64,000 nt of DNA from Colwellia psychrerythraea (lineage in GTDB: Bacteria > Pseudomonadota > Gammaproteobacteria > Enterobacterales > Alteromonadaceae): positions 124,001-188,000 of the forward strand of contig NZ_JQEC01000071.1 of assembly GCF_000764185.1 (NCBI RefSeq), written 5' to 3'. The notes below the pieces were generated by a model. That model saw only the letters and a program-made list of their open reading frames with translations. It was not told the origin of the DNA and did no database searches. Position numbers and translations under genes: made by a program. Positions 1 to 9,156 of this stretch are shown here, piece by piece (positions within the stretch are counted from its first letter, which is position 1; each line of letters begins with the position of its first letter).

Positions 1-721
1 TGAAAAAATCCAAAGTAATAATGGTAGTAATTTCAGCATATTGCATTGTTTTAGCTAAACAAAAATGTGCGAATAATGCGCTAAGGCCAATAACTACAAG
101 CCAGAGCCACTGTTCTCCTTTCGGCCAAAGCCAATTTGACCATGATAATAATAAGCCAATGGGTAGTTGAATAACGCACATGTAGAGTAAAATAGTTAAG
201 GGTGACTCTGTTTTTGCTAAATACTTTGTTGTGCTATGTGAGATGGCAAAACAAACTGCAGAGCCCAACACTACCATAGCGGCAAAATCAATTAAGGCAT
301 ATCCAGGTTGAACAATCGCTATCACGCCTAGAGTACCCAAAAAAATCGCTATCAGTTTATTTACGGTAACTTTTTCATTAAGAAAAATACTGGCAATTAA
401 CATCGTCCAAATAGGTACTGTGAACTCTAAAGCAAATACTTCCGCCAACGGCAACAAGCCAATACCAAAAAACCAGCCGTATTGAGCAAGAAAATGAGAT
501 ACATTGCGAAATAAGTGAAGTTTGAATACGTTAAGCGCTGGCTTAGGCTTTATTTTTAAAGACTGAACTTTAAAAAATCGTGCACGGATAAAGTACACCA
601 CAGATAAAAATACCAGTCCAATTGCACTACGAATGGCTAAAGACTGGCTGATACTAAGCACACCGCTGAGCTCCCGTGCGCCAATGGCGAGAATGCAAAA
701 AGAAGCCAGTGCACCTGACAT
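1..721 (-). CDS. DMT/EamA-family transporter, partial (C-terminus beyond window)
   Basis: The reverse strand is open from 721 to the window edge and translates to a strongly hydrophobic protein of about 240 residues with alternating membrane segments. Stretches such as FALEFTVPIWTMLIASIFL, LNEKVTVNKLIAIFLGTLGV and a C-terminal half that resembles the N-terminal half are typical of EamA-duplicated drug/metabolite exporters of the inner membrane. Substrate cannot be inferred. The first ATG in frame (721) lies inside what should be the first membrane helix and has no ribosome site; an in-frame stop sits only ten codons upstream. A good AAGG motif precedes ATT codons a few triplets upstream, so a rare ATT start is possible. 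The 3' end is cut by the window. Confidence 0.8.
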   Translation of the reverse strand, partial: MSGALASFCILAIGARELSGVLSISQSLAIRSAIGLVFLSVVYFIRARFFKVQSLKIKPKPALNVFKLHLFRNVSHFLAQYGWFFGIGLLPLAEVFALEFTVPIWTMLIASIFLNEKVTVNKLIAIFLGTLGVIAIVQPGYALIDFAAMVVLGSAVCFAISHSTTKYLAKTESPLTILLYMCVIQLPIGLLLSWSNWLWPKGEQWLWLVVIGLSALFAHFCLAKTMQYAEITTIITLDFF

Positions 722-1096
722 CCATAATAAAAGCGAAATAATAGTTATCCCTTAAGTTTTGCAAATATGAGTGATTCAAACAGAACGTAATAAATTGTAA
801 GCGTATTTATTTAATATATACAATCTGTTATGGTTTAAAAAGTATAATTTACTGGTTGAACACTCTTTGAATTGGATATATTAGCATTGCAAACCTCAAT
901 TAGGTTCAAATCATATTCATCAATGGGTCATAACCCATTGTTCACAAATAAAGGGGGACTTTATCATAGGAAATACCTAGATAAAGCCAAGCCATTTTAT
1001 TTGAAAGTATTCTATTTAAACGATTTTTATTTAAAATAACGTTCTACTTCAAAGATCTTTATTTTAAAGCTCTTTACTTTAAAGTAAGTCAAATAC
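722..1096. other. AT-rich intergenic region with two small inverted repeats
   Basis: About 375 bases with no convincing ORF. It contains a perfect 8-bp-arm inverted repeat at 921-940 (CAATGGGT/ACCCATTG) and a second imperfect hairpin at 959-986 (CTTTATC...GATAAAG). These may be terminators or operator sites for the flanking genes; neither has a strong T-run. Confidence 0.4.
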
Positions 1097-1294
1097 CTAG
1101 TTATAACCCAATACATACATAGCATTATCTTCCTGCTCACCAAATTGCTCAGTTAGTAGGGCTAAATTTTGCTCGTGGTTTTGTTCAACGACATCAATAC
1201 AGTGATCTGTTATCTGGTTATTACTCTTGTATAAAGACAGTAACTCTGCCGGCATTATCATTCGCCTATTGCTGAAATTAGAATTGTTACTCAT
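1097..1294 (-). CDS. small hypothetical protein, 65 aa
   Basis: The gene encodes 65 residues, acidic and Asn/Gln-rich, without signal peptide, membrane segment or recognised domain. A good ribosome site (GAGGG) lies about seven bases upstream of the ATG, which is the main reason to accept it as real. It stands alone, in the same orientation as the collagenase-like gene upstream and the transporter downstream. I do not recognise the family; no function is proposed. Confidence 0.5.
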   Translation of the reverse strand: MSNNSNFSNRRMIMPAELLSLYKSNNQITDHCIDVVEQNHEQNLALLTEQFGEQEDNAMYVLGYN

Positions 1295-1566
1295 ATGACT
1301 ACCCTCACTTAGTAAATGGCTCTACCTACTTTTAAGCTTACTCCTGTAGTAATGCATCATCGATGCCAACAGAAGGTTATTGATATACCATTGAAAAATA
1401 TTAAGCTATTTTAATGACGTTAGAATTTAGCTAGGATGTTTGCATTTTGCAAAAAGAATTCATAGCAAAATAGGACGGAAAGTTACGCCGTTTCAGCGGT
1501 AGTTGCTAGATGTAAATGTAGTCAGTAAATTATATTTTATGCTAGCTAGTGTACTCAAAAAATAAA
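1295..1566. other. intergenic region, no gene seen
   Basis: AT-rich spacer between the 65-aa gene and the terminator of the collagenase-like gene. Nothing recognisable apart from the ribosome site of the 65-aa gene. Confidence 0.4.
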
Positions 1567-1611
1567 AACGCTTTAGTTGATACTACTCAAAGTGAGATCA
1601 GCTAAAGCGTT
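1567..1611 (-). terminator. intrinsic terminator of collagenase-like gene
   Basis: Arms AACGCTTTAG (1567-1576) and CTAAAGCGTT (1602-1611), extended inward by TTGAT/ATCAG pairing. Read on the minus strand the hairpin is followed by a T-rich tract, just after the stop codon at 1637. Confidence 0.7.
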
Positions 1612-1636
1612 ACATTTTCTAGTTATAGACAGCTAA

Positions 1637-3622
1637 TTATTTTTTATTTGACTCATTAGCGATTTTTTCTTCTGCCGCTTTTAAAGCGTTTTCATGCCAA
1701 TACTGCCAGTGCATATGTAACTTATCTTCAGTTAAATGTGATGGCTGTAAATAGTCTTTGTAGGTATAACGATAAAATTGACGTGGCTTTTGCGGATTAC
1801 TATCTTCGGCTTCAGCAACAAAACTGTTGTTATGTTCTACCAACCACTGATTAAATTCATCATTAAATTTTTCACCTGATTCGTCCAATAATTTTTTATA
1901 GCCGGCAAAAAAATCTGTTTGTAAGTAATGAGCCATTTTTCTATATTCATCTTGATGATGTTCATTCATAAAACGCACTGCTAGATAACCCCAGCGATAA
2001 ACTCTGTCAGTACCGTCTTTATATTCAGTATTGAATACATCAGATAGACTTGGCCAATCTTTTGCTTTAGTTTCATTGACCAGCTTAAAGGCCCTTGGGT
2101 TATCATCTTCATTAGCCACGTATTCTGCTAGACCTTCAGACCACCACACCATATGACTTGGAAAGTGATTAAAAGTATCATATTTAACGAAACGGCCATC
2201 TAAGTAATGAACAAATTCATGATTTAAGTTCCAAACAGCAAATTCAGGTCTTACCCAAAAATGCTCAAATGAATAGAAAGTGGCAATATTATCGGGGTCT
2301 TGAGTGGTACCCTCTATGTACATACCGCCATTATCGGTATTAATATCAAAAACTAATTGTCCATATTTATTATATTCAGCATGATTATCGAAAATAACTA
2401 CACGTAATTTATCATTAAAATCATTTGCTACCGGCTGATTATTCGTTGCTAAGATGTCATGAAAGTTACTTTCTTGAGAGATGAGTTGCTGACAAGAATC
2501 ATTTAATTGTGCTTTTGTCATCGCTTGCGTCAGAATATATATTCTGTCAGAGCACTCATGATTTATCGGCAGGGCTTGCGCTATTGTTGGTGTTATACAG
2601 CGCCCTGCTAAGGTGCCCTCTTCGCATTCTGACTTTCCGCGAAAGGTATTCACTACATAGGGAATACTAAAAAGCGTTTTATTTTGTTCATTCGAAACTT
2701 GTTTATGGGTAGTTAATGCAGCCCATACATTATTATCTAGCGCATCCATTTTCTCTTCAACGTTAAGTGATAATTTATCATCATCTAAAAGTTTCTGATC
2801 ATCGCTTGAGCGTTCATAGTATTCATTCCAATAGTCTTTAGTATACAAGTTATAATATTGTGCTAACGCCCATAACGCATTTTGTTTAGGCCAGTCATCG
2901 CCAACTAGAGAATTATTTTTAGCCGTAATGAATTGTATTAACGCCTGTTGTAACTCACCTTCGCCGTGAACTGCCTTAGTAAAAACCTCTTCATTTTTTC
3001 TTCTTGCCTCATAGGGCAAAATGGCGCCCGCACGTAATATTTCCCAAAGCGCATAATCTACTGCCTTATCATTTACACTACTGGTTAAATCAGCATTAGC
3101 ATAAAGGGTAATTAACTGGCTTAACGGTTTAACTTGATCAGTAGTAAACGGTTGTAATGGCGCTAAGAAATACAACCGATATAAAGCAACTGCGTAGTTT
3201 TCATGTAAACGTGCGGTAGTTGAATTAACGTCAAAAAATCCAGTCATATTGTGCAAGTTAATTAATGCGCTATTAACGGATTTTGCTGTTTGCTCTGGCC
3301 AGTCTTTATCAGCACCAAAACTACTATAAACTCTAAGATAAAAGGTAAGCTTTTCTAAATTATCGCTCGCTAAGTCACCTTTTAATGCTTCAACTGAAAT
3401 TGCATCAGCAACGGCTTTAAGCATACCTTCTTGGTAATGGTTGAAGTCTTGGCTCCACAACTGGTCAATATCGGTCGCTAATATTTGCGCCACGATAGGG
3501 TCAACCTGACTCATTGAAATGCTTTGATTTGAGGTATTAACATCACCACTGACGTTATTGCTACAAGCTGAAATAACCGAAGAGATAGCAATGGCCGCAA
3601 TTGACATCGATAATTTATTCAT
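1637..3622 (-). CDS. M9-family (microbial collagenase-like) zinc metallopeptidase lipoprotein
   Basis: Predicted secreted zinc protease of 661 aa. The N-terminus is a lipoprotein signal with the lipobox cysteine at residue 20 (VISAC). The active site is visible as HEFVHYLDGRF (H468, E469, H472) followed by WWSEGLAEYV near residues 493-502, which supplies the third zinc ligand; this pair of motifs is diagnostic of peptidase family M9 (Vibrio-type collagenases). Residues about 60-400 correspond to the N-terminal activator region of the family. Unlike most secreted collagenases it stops shortly after the catalytic domain and has no PKD or PPC binding modules, so it is probably anchored to the outer membrane. 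It is monocistronic with its own terminator. Collagen as substrate is inferred from family only. Confidence 0.85.
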   Translation of the reverse strand: MNKLSMSIAAIAISSVISACSNNVSGDVNTSNQSISMSQVDPIVAQILATDIDQLWSQDFNHYQEGMLKAVADAISVEALKGDLASDNLEKLTFYLRVYSSFGADKDWPEQTAKSVNSALINLHNMTGFFDVNSTTARLHENYAVALYRLYFLAPLQPFTTDQVKPLSQLITLYANADLTSSVNDKAVDYALWEILRAGAILPYEARRKNEEVFTKAVHGEGELQQALIQFITAKNNSLVGDDWPKQNALWALAQYYNLYTKDYWNEYYERSSDDQKLLDDDKLSLNVEEKMDALDNNVWAALTTHKQVSNEQNKTLFSIPYVVNTFRGKSECEEGTLAGRCITPTIAQALPINHECSDRIYILTQAMTKAQLNDSCQQLISQESNFHDILATNNQPVANDFNDKLRVVIFDNHAEYNKYGQLVFDINTDNGGMYIEGTTQDPDNIATFYSFEHFWVRPEFAVWNLNHEFVHYLDGRFVKYDTFNHFPSHMVWWSEGLAEYVANEDDNPRAFKLVNETKAKDWPSLSDVFNTEYKDGTDRVYRWGYLAVRFMNEHHQDEYRKMAHYLQTDFFAGYKKLLDESGEKFNDEFNQWLVEHNNSFVAEAEDSNPQKPRQFYRYTYKDYLQPSHLTEDKLHMHWQYWHENALKAAEEKIANESNKK

Positions 3623-3717
3623 AAAGGTTTCTTTATTGTTATATTGAGTGAAAACATTATTGCATACAATATACCAACAGTGTACTGACTATTTAAGTAA
3701 GTTGTAACTAACTATGT

Positions 3718-3947
3718 AACCTAAACCCTGGGTAACGAGTGCCTTATATTTCAATAAAAACAATAACTTACAGCTATTAATAATATAATTTACCGAATTA
3801 AATAGCGATATACGCTATCAATGTTTCAATTTATTCGATTATCAAGGCAAAAAGTTTATGAATAACGGGGGATTTATCGACGTTTTAACGCTGATAATTT
3901 GATAAAGGGGAATATTGAGCAAATGCTACTTATCCAGAGTTCAGGTT
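3718..3947. repeat. 230-bp MITE-like element, copy 1
   Basis: Begins AACCTAAACCCTGGGTAA and ends TTATCCAGAGTTCAGGTT, imperfect terminal inverted repeats (15 of 18 positions). The interior matches the element at 10980-11209 over its whole length, for instance TTTATCGACGTTTTAACGCT in both. Both copies are exactly 230 bp and contain no ORF of note. No clean target duplication is seen here, so this copy is probably the older one. Confidence 0.75.
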
Positions 3948-4159
3948 ATGAAGATACAAATAGCGTTAATACAAATGGTTTTCTACATTCATTAACTTAT
4001 TGACTGACTTAATGACTGAGTGAGTGGATAGATAGGTGGCTCAATAAGTGACTAAATGCCCTCTTGCAGAGCCCTTAATGTAAATAGCTATTAACTGTTC
4101 AATATTATTGGGGTAAAATCAGCCAACTTAAAAATATATAACACGTTTAATTGAATCTT

Positions 4160-4591
4160 ATGAACATAGTCTGTGGCAACTGCTTTACTACCAATCGTAT
4201 CCCTGATGATAAAGACTACACCAAAGGAAAGTGTGGTAAATGTCAGCAAGGCGTTTATTCGCCTAAACCGGTGGAGCTCACAAGTAATACTTTTTATGCC
4301 TTTGTTGAGCGTAATGACTTACCGGTAATCGTTGATTTCTGGGCTAGTTGGTGCGGCCCATGTCAAAGTATGGCACCTATCTATAACAAAGTAGCCATAG
4401 CTTCTCCTTCATTATTATTTGCTAAAATTAACACTGAAAAAGTTCAACAAATTTTCACGGAGGCTAACATTCGTAGTTTACCTACTTTAGTTTTTTTTCA
4501 CCAAGGTGAAGAGCTTGATAGAATTTCTGGTGGTTTGAATGAAATGCAAATGAAACAATGGATAGTTCAGTGTCTACAGAAGGTAAGCTAA
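4160..4591 (+). CDS. trxC: thioredoxin 2 (zinc-binding)
   Basis: Cytoplasmic disulfide reductase of about 143 aa. The N-terminus carries two CxxC pairs (CGNC and CGKC) forming the zinc site that distinguishes thioredoxin 2 from TrxA, followed by RIPDD shared with E. coli TrxC. The thioredoxin fold has the active site WASWCGPC and the cis-proline motif RSLPT. I start at ATG 4160 because MNIVCGNC aligns with the E. coli N-terminus; an in-frame TTG at 4151 would add three residues. It is a single gene ending in a strong bidirectional terminator shared with the convergent lipoprotein gene. In E. coli trxC is OxyR-controlled; no such site was identified here. Confidence 0.92.
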   Translation: MNIVCGNCFTTNRIPDDKDYTKGKCGKCQQGVYSPKPVELTSNTFYAFVERNDLPVIVDFWASWCGPCQSMAPIYNKVAIASPSLLFAKINTEKVQQIFTEANIRSLPTLVFFHQGEELDRISGGLNEMQMKQWIVQCLQKVS

Positions 4592-4622
4592 ATAGGAGTG
4601 ATAATATTTAGTAAACCACATA

Positions 4623-4652
4623 AAGTAAAAGCCGCAATTGCGGCTTTTACTT
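4623..4652. terminator. bidirectional terminator, trxC / lipoprotein
   Basis: Perfect 30-bp palindrome with GC core GCCGCAATTGCGGC flanked by A- and T-runs, located between the convergent genes ending at 4591 and 4685. Confidence 0.9.
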
Positions 4653-4684
4653 ATCATTTCACAGGGTAAACTACTTACCAAATA

Positions 4685-6634
4685 CTACTGTACTGGAATG
4701 GTAATGGTACCTGTTGAAACTTCACCTGTTTTAGTTTCTAAAGAATAATCGAAGCTGATACTATTAGTTTCAGTACTCGTATTATCTGAAATATATACCC
4801 AAGTATTAAATCGATAAACCTTTTGAGTTTCTATTTGAGCTGACTTCATTATAACCGGTCTATAAAATGCTTGATTAATTACCGATTCATTTTCAGCTAA
4901 GTGAACAATACCTACATCTGCTGCATTTATTATCCCATCGACAACCACACTATATTCTTGAAAATCAACTGATGAAATTCCATTTCTGATGACAGACGTT
5001 TGACGTAACGTTAACTTCTGTAACGCATTAATATTCAATGGAAAATATAGCTGGGCGTAATTACTCCAGTTATTAGGGTTAGCAACATCACCTGCCGAAT
5101 TATTAGCAATAATCGCAACACCATTAGTGGTGTAGTTTTCATTGTCTAATTTAATATCTGCCGCGGAAAAAATGCCATCGGAATTGGCATTAATTTGAAA
5201 GGTTAACTCATCATTGTATATATCAGCCTTCTCAAGCGTGGCTTTATTCATCACCGACTTGATATTGTAGTGATATGAATCAGCAATGGTCAACGGAGTC
5301 AATGGCGTTACAGTTAAACGTGTATCGTTTAAGCTCAGCGCAAAAGTAACAGGAAAAGATATACCACCAGTAATTAAAGTTGTTCCTGCAGAAATTTGAT
5401 CATTTTCATCTGCATCCCCCTTTAACACAGTAAAAGCGTGGTCATTGGTTAATAATATATTTTCAACGTCAATTGCTATCCCTTGAGAATAAAAGACACT
5501 AAAACTAGAATCTACTAAGTTAACATCAGCAGCAGCAAGCACAACTTCAACTGCTGTTTCGCTTTCAATAATTGCTTGTGGAGCAAGTGCAAAATTGATC
5601 ACTTCAGTCATTGGAATAACAACACAGCAGTTATTATAAACGCCGTTTTTAACAATACGTAAATTACCATCGTCTAACTTACTGACAGTAAAAGCACTAC
5701 TTTGATATTTATTACCATTATTAATAAAAGCGGGTAATTGAAGACTAAGGCTATCTTTGATTTGTGTACGAATTACATATTGGTTAGTTGACTCATCATA
5801 AGTACTATCAACAACACTGTCCTCTCTATAAAAAGTTGCGCCAAGCAGAGGCTGCGCCGTTTCATCGACTAAGGAAAGTCTTATCTCAAGGTCTGAAGCA
5901 GCGTGCACTTCATTAATATAAACTGTTGAGAACTCTTTTGTGTTTGCAGAGCCTATGTATAAATCACGACCGCGTAAAAGATTATTAAGTTCGGGTAAAT
6001 AATCGACCTCACCGTCTTTATCAATATCTAAGTTAGCACGAATACTGGTATCGATAAATTTTGGTAAGGTAATGGTGTAGATACCCGTATCCGCATTAAA
6101 TGTTGATACATGCTGATACTTATAAGCCGATGAATTAGTACCTGAGTGCGAAAAAGCAACAAACTCTAATGTAGTTAAAGCACTACTTTTTTCATTGTCT
6201 ATAACAGAAATTTCAACATCAACTGATTCAGAAACAGCAAAATTACCAAAGTCATCAACGCTATCTTTGCTACCATAGAAAGTTTGGGTAAAGAAAGTTC
6301 TTGCAAGGAATTGATTATCCGGACTAGAAATTATGATATCTATATCTGAAGATTGAGGTAAACCCGTTAATTCAAAGTCACCATTGGTAACTTCAAAATT
6401 TGAAATGAGCTCTGTAGAGCCAACTTTCACAGTTATTAATGCGTTATCTACAGGTTTTAAATCAAGGGCATCAACAACGACACCTTTGATAGTCATTTTA
6501 TTATCTTCGGTGATAATTTGAGTTTGATTATCAATTAATGCTTGAATATCGGAGTTGTCGTTGTCTTCCACTTCCAAACAACCATTTAACAGCACTATGG
6601 CTAGGAGCGACGTGGCAAGATTTGAATACTTCAA
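4685..6634 (-). CDS. large Ig-like-domain lipoprotein, function unknown
   Basis: Predicted surface or periplasmic lipoprotein of about 649 aa. I start at TTG 6634, preceded by the ribosome site AAGGAAG, giving a normal lipoprotein signal ending LLNGC; longer reading from 6712 would place 26 hydrophilic/hydrophobic residues ahead of the signal and has no ribosome site. After an Asp/Asn-rich linker comes a carboxypeptidase-regulatory-like beta-sandwich (about residues 45-140, GVVVDA..PVDNALITV..F.LTGLP). Near residues 380-480 there is a Big_5-like Ig domain (the DADENDQISAGTT segment, then LTVTPLTPL), and the rest is beta-rich. No catalytic motif is apparent. Such proteins are common in marine Alteromonadales as cell-surface proteins; role not assigned. 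Confidence 0.7.
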   Translation of the reverse strand: MKYSNLATSLLAIVLLNGCLEVEDNDNSDIQALIDNQTQIITEDNKMTIKGVVVDALDLKPVDNALITVKVGSTELISNFEVTNGDFELTGLPQSSDIDIIISSPDNQFLARTFFTQTFYGSKDSVDDFGNFAVSESVDVEISVIDNEKSSALTTLEFVAFSHSGTNSSAYKYQHVSTFNADTGIYTITLPKFIDTSIRANLDIDKDGEVDYLPELNNLLRGRDLYIGSANTKEFSTVYINEVHAASDLEIRLSLVDETAQPLLGATFYREDSVVDSTYDESTNQYVIRTQIKDSLSLQLPAFINNGNKYQSSAFTVSKLDDGNLRIVKNGVYNNCCVVIPMTEVINFALAPQAIIESETAVEVVLAAADVNLVDSSFSVFYSQGIAIDVENILLTNDHAFTVLKGDADENDQISAGTTLITGGISFPVTFALSLNDTRLTVTPLTPLTIADSYHYNIKSVMNKATLEKADIYNDELTFQINANSDGIFSAADIKLDNENYTTNGVAIIANNSAGDVANPNNWSNYAQLYFPLNINALQKLTLRQTSVIRNGISSVDFQEYSVVVDGIINAADVGIVHLAENESVINQAFYRPVIMKSAQIETQKVYRFNTWVYISDNTSTETNSISFDYSLETKTGEVSTGTITIPVQ

Positions 6635-7248
6635 TTTTTCTTCCTTTTTTAATAATAAAGCAAAGGAAGTAAGCAATATAAGGTAACGCACTCCTTTACA
6701 TGGTAATACCAATTAACACTGATAAAAATCGGAATGGATTTTACCCAATACATCAAGAATGCACAAGTATTCATGAACTTAAAAATATTGATATATATTA
6801 ATACTTTCTAAATATTAGATTTATTAAAAGGTGTATCTTCATCACCTCAATTAGATAATGATTTGTTGCTTTAAGAAGCAAAGGTTCCCTACTTAATCTC
6901 ATGAGTCGGCAATAACTCCACTCTCATTAATCGACATCTCCGTAAAACTTTTCAAATATTGCATTAACTCATCAAAGAAAATTCAATTATTTAAGGTTAC
7001 CCATAAACTATTGATTAGCTCTGTTATCTCTTAATTTTGCTAGATTTCAACATTAAATAAAACAAGGACAAAAGATTTTAGGGAGGCACTATAGTGATTT
7101 CTTGAATTTAGGGATATTCAATAAAAGTAGTCCTAGACGAATAAAATCGACTATCTAGGACATAGGTTAGTAACTCTAAAGCTCAGCCATAAGGACAATT
7201 TTTCTTTAGCAATATTACTCAACTTTGGCTTAAATCAGTGATTGATTA
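6635..7248. other. long AT-rich intergenic region
   Basis: About 610 bases with no convincing gene on either strand. It holds the TTG-start ribosome site of the lipoprotein gene at its left edge and an 8-bp-arm inverted repeat GTCCTAGA/TCTAGGAC at 7130-7161, which could be part of a transcript end for the pseudoazurin gene. Confidence 0.4.
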
Positions 7249-7686
7249 CTAACTTTTAATCTTTGCAATTACAGCCGTTACACGCTCTTTATTCATAACT
7301 ACACCCGCCTGTAAGGTTTGCCACTGCGCTTTAACATCATCTATATTGACTGCATTACCCACTTGGATAACGCCGAGCATACCCAGAGCGAAATGTGGTG
7401 TACATTTATATAGGTAAGCGCCTTCTTGTTTGAATTCTACCACTGCAGCTTTTCCCATAGGAGTATTAAACGTAACCCCCCCTTTTGGACTAACTAAAGA
7501 TTGAGCATTGTGGGATGCATCAGAGGGAATGAAACGCACAGTATCACCTTGCTCTATTTTTAAAAAATTAGGCTCCATGATCATAGTTTGACCGCTTGCA
7601 TCTGTTGTTAATAATTTTACTTGGTGTTCTTTGGCCGCGAGTACAGTAGGCATTAATAATACCAAGGCAAGAATTAGTTTTTTCAT
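7249..7686 (-). CDS. pseudoazurin-like blue copper protein
   Basis: Periplasmic type I copper protein, 145 aa, that shuttles electrons between cytochromes or copper enzymes such as nitrite reductase. A cleavable signal peptide (MKKLILALVLLMPTVLAA) is followed by a cupredoxin domain. The copper ligands are all present: H59 (SHNA), C95, H98 and M103 in the KCTPHFALGM segment. The spacing C-x2-H-x4-M is that of pseudoazurins. Residues 112-145 form the short C-terminal helical tail of that family. No denitrification genes are nearby. A Fur-box-like sequence lies 36 bases upstream of the ATG, suggesting iron-dependent expression. Identification is confident; the electron partner is unknown. Confidence 0.9.
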   Translation of the reverse strand: MKKLILALVLLMPTVLAAKEHQVKLLTTDASGQTMIMEPNFLKIEQGDTVRFIPSDASHNAQSLVSPKGGVTFNTPMGKAAVVEFKQEGAYLYKCTPHFALGMLGVIQVGNAVNIDDVKAQWQTLQAGVVMNKERVTAVIAKIKS

Positions 7687-7721
7687 TTTGTTCTTCTTTA
7701 GGTTGTTTATGAGTCACAGAT

Positions 7722-7740
7722 GATAACAATTCTCATTATC
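7722..7740 (-). promoter_or_regulatory. Fur-box-like operator upstream of pseudoazurin
   Basis: The 19-bp sequence on the minus strand, GATAATGAGAATTGTTATC, matches the classical Fur consensus palindrome at 16 of 19 positions by eye. It lies 36-54 bases before the pseudoazurin start, a position compatible with promoter overlap. Confidence 0.55.
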
Positions 7741-7779
7741 GATAACAATGACGTTTAAGTACAAATATATGCACAGGTT

Positions 7780-7917
7780 ATGAATCATATTCACGAAGAA
7801 GCAAATAGCTCTATCACATCTTTTAGTAAGCTAATCGGCAAGCACTACGGCAACAATATGCCACTTAGCGGATCAATGTTGTTAACTGAACAACTACTAA
7901 CCTTAAATGAGGCGTAA
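7780..7917 (+). CDS. possible small protein, 45 aa
   Basis: An uninterrupted 46-codon frame with balanced codon use (starts MNHIHEEANSSITSF, ends LLTLNEA) in the gap between pseudoazurin and the next gene. There is no good ribosome site (only CAGG directly before the ATG) and I recognise no family, so it may be a remnant or a chance ORF. Confidence 0.25.
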   Translation: MNHIHEEANSSITSFSKLIGKHYGNNMPLSGSMLLTEQLLTLNEA

Positions 7918-8093
7918 GATAGTTTAAATAATCAACTAACTATTTACTTAGATCTCCTATAGCCATGTATTTATCAATGCTTAACTTTATTTTACTGTCT
8001 CGGTAATCTCCCCCTAAGTACTGGCACAAAATATGCTCTGTGAATATTATTAAGCGTAAAACACCTTAAAATATAAGCAAAGGACGCCTTATT

Positions 8094-8594
8094 ATGATGA
8101 TTAACAGTAATTATGCTCAACAGGTAGAGCGAGCAAAAAATGATAATGCATTAATAGTTAATTTTGAAAATAACTCTCCTGCAGTACAAGCTACTCCTGG
8201 TGAAAAAGATACCTTAACATTATCCGATAAAGCCCTAGCCATGATGAGCGGTAATAAAATTAAAGAAGTAGTCCCAATTTATGTAAGACCCCAAACTGCA
8301 AGGGCGTTATTAGCTGAAAGTGAAGAAATCAACTCAAAAAAAACGAATGTCAACAAAGAGCAGCAAGTTGTTGATAAAGGTTTTAGCCAAATAATGCAAA
8401 ATATTTTGGATCAACGATTGGGTGTCGACCGTGAAAGACTTGCAGAGCTAGAAGCCATGATGGAAGAAATTGGCAACAACGAAAATATGAGCTCCGAAGA
8501 AAAAGCAGCGGCCTTAGAGAAATTGGCTGAGATGAGAGAAAAGATAATTGAAGAAAGTAGAGATATTCGAGAAATAGTGCAACAAAAAGATTAA
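8094..8594 (+). CDS. hypothetical charged, coiled-coil protein
   Basis: A 166-aa cytoplasmic protein, start chosen at ATG 8094 behind AAGGA. The N-terminal half is polar and probably disordered; residues about 85-166 are a strongly charged helical stretch (LAELEAMMEEIG, then EEKAAALEKLAEMREK) predicted to form a coiled coil. A segment LTLSDKALAMM near residue 42 recalls short motifs seen in flagellar/secretion-related small proteins of Alteromonadales, but this is too weak to assign a role. Located 71 bases ahead of another small unknown gene in the same direction. Confidence 0.6.
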   Translation: MMINSNYAQQVERAKNDNALIVNFENNSPAVQATPGEKDTLTLSDKALAMMSGNKIKEVVPIYVRPQTARALLAESEEINSKKTNVNKEQQVVDKGFSQIMQNILDQRLGVDRERLAELEAMMEEIGNNENMSSEEKAAALEKLAEMREKIIEESRDIREIVQQKD

Positions 8595-8665
8595 TCTTTT
8601 ATCGGCTCACGTTAACATTAACTAATGGCTAATGCTTTTATCTTTATTTATATTTGAGCTAATGG

Positions 8666-9085
8666 GTGTCATATTTATATGAAAAAAATAAAAGCTTCTT
8701 TAAAACCCCTGATGCAGACCTAGAGTCTCATTTATCAAAATACTTACTTAAGTCTCATAAAGAAGACTTGCTTGCCGCGAAAGAGATAACGGCAGATATC
8801 ACTGATTGGAGTTTTGCCGATTTATATGGTTCAACCAGAAGCTATGGTGGTAGTGTTTCAAATAACTCGGCAGCATTAATAGACGCATTTGTTGCTCTAC
8901 CGGGTGCAGGTGTTTCATTTACGAATTCAGGTGCATTTAATGGCCAAATCAGTAACATTTCTCCTTTGCAAAGATTATCACCTAAACACCGTAGCCATTT
9001 AATGGAAATTTTAAGGGTAAGAGAAATAAAGAAAGGAAGCGTGACTGTTCAGGACTTAGAGGATACTGAAGAACAGGGTAAATAA
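8666..9085 (+). CDS. hypothetical protein, 139 aa
   Basis: Soluble protein of 139 aa without signal or membrane segment. It starts at GTG 8666 because no ATG occurs in frame until late; the ribosome site is poor, so the start is uncertain. The central part is Ser/Gly/Asn-rich (YGGSVSNNSAALIDAF, GAFNGQISNISPLQRL), the C-terminus charged. It follows the 166-aa unknown gene and ends before a terminator, so the two may form a short transcription unit. Family not recognised. Confidence 0.5.
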   Translation: MSYLYEKNKSFFKTPDADLESHLSKYLLKSHKEDLLAAKEITADITDWSFADLYGSTRSYGGSVSNNSAALIDAFVALPGAGVSFTNSGAFNGQISNISPLQRLSPKHRSHLMEILRVREIKKGSVTVQDLEDTEEQGK

Positions 9086-9131
9086 GCCCTTATTCATTAT
9101 CAGCCCTAACACCTGCAATTCGCTTTAAAAC

Positions 9132-9156
9132 AAAAACCGCTAATAAGGCGGTTTTT
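9132..9156. terminator. terminator between 139-aa gene and esterase
   Basis: Stem AAAAACCGC (9132-9140) with GCGGTTTTT (9148-9156), loop TAATAAG, T-run continuing to 9157. It overlaps the stop codon of the convergent esterase gene at 9140 and can act in both directions. Confidence 0.8.

Noticed and set aside
3955-4060. Low-complexity TGACTGA/GAGTGAG-like stretch upstream of trxC
   Set aside because: No regular period or copy structure; looks like ordinary low-complexity intergenic DNA.
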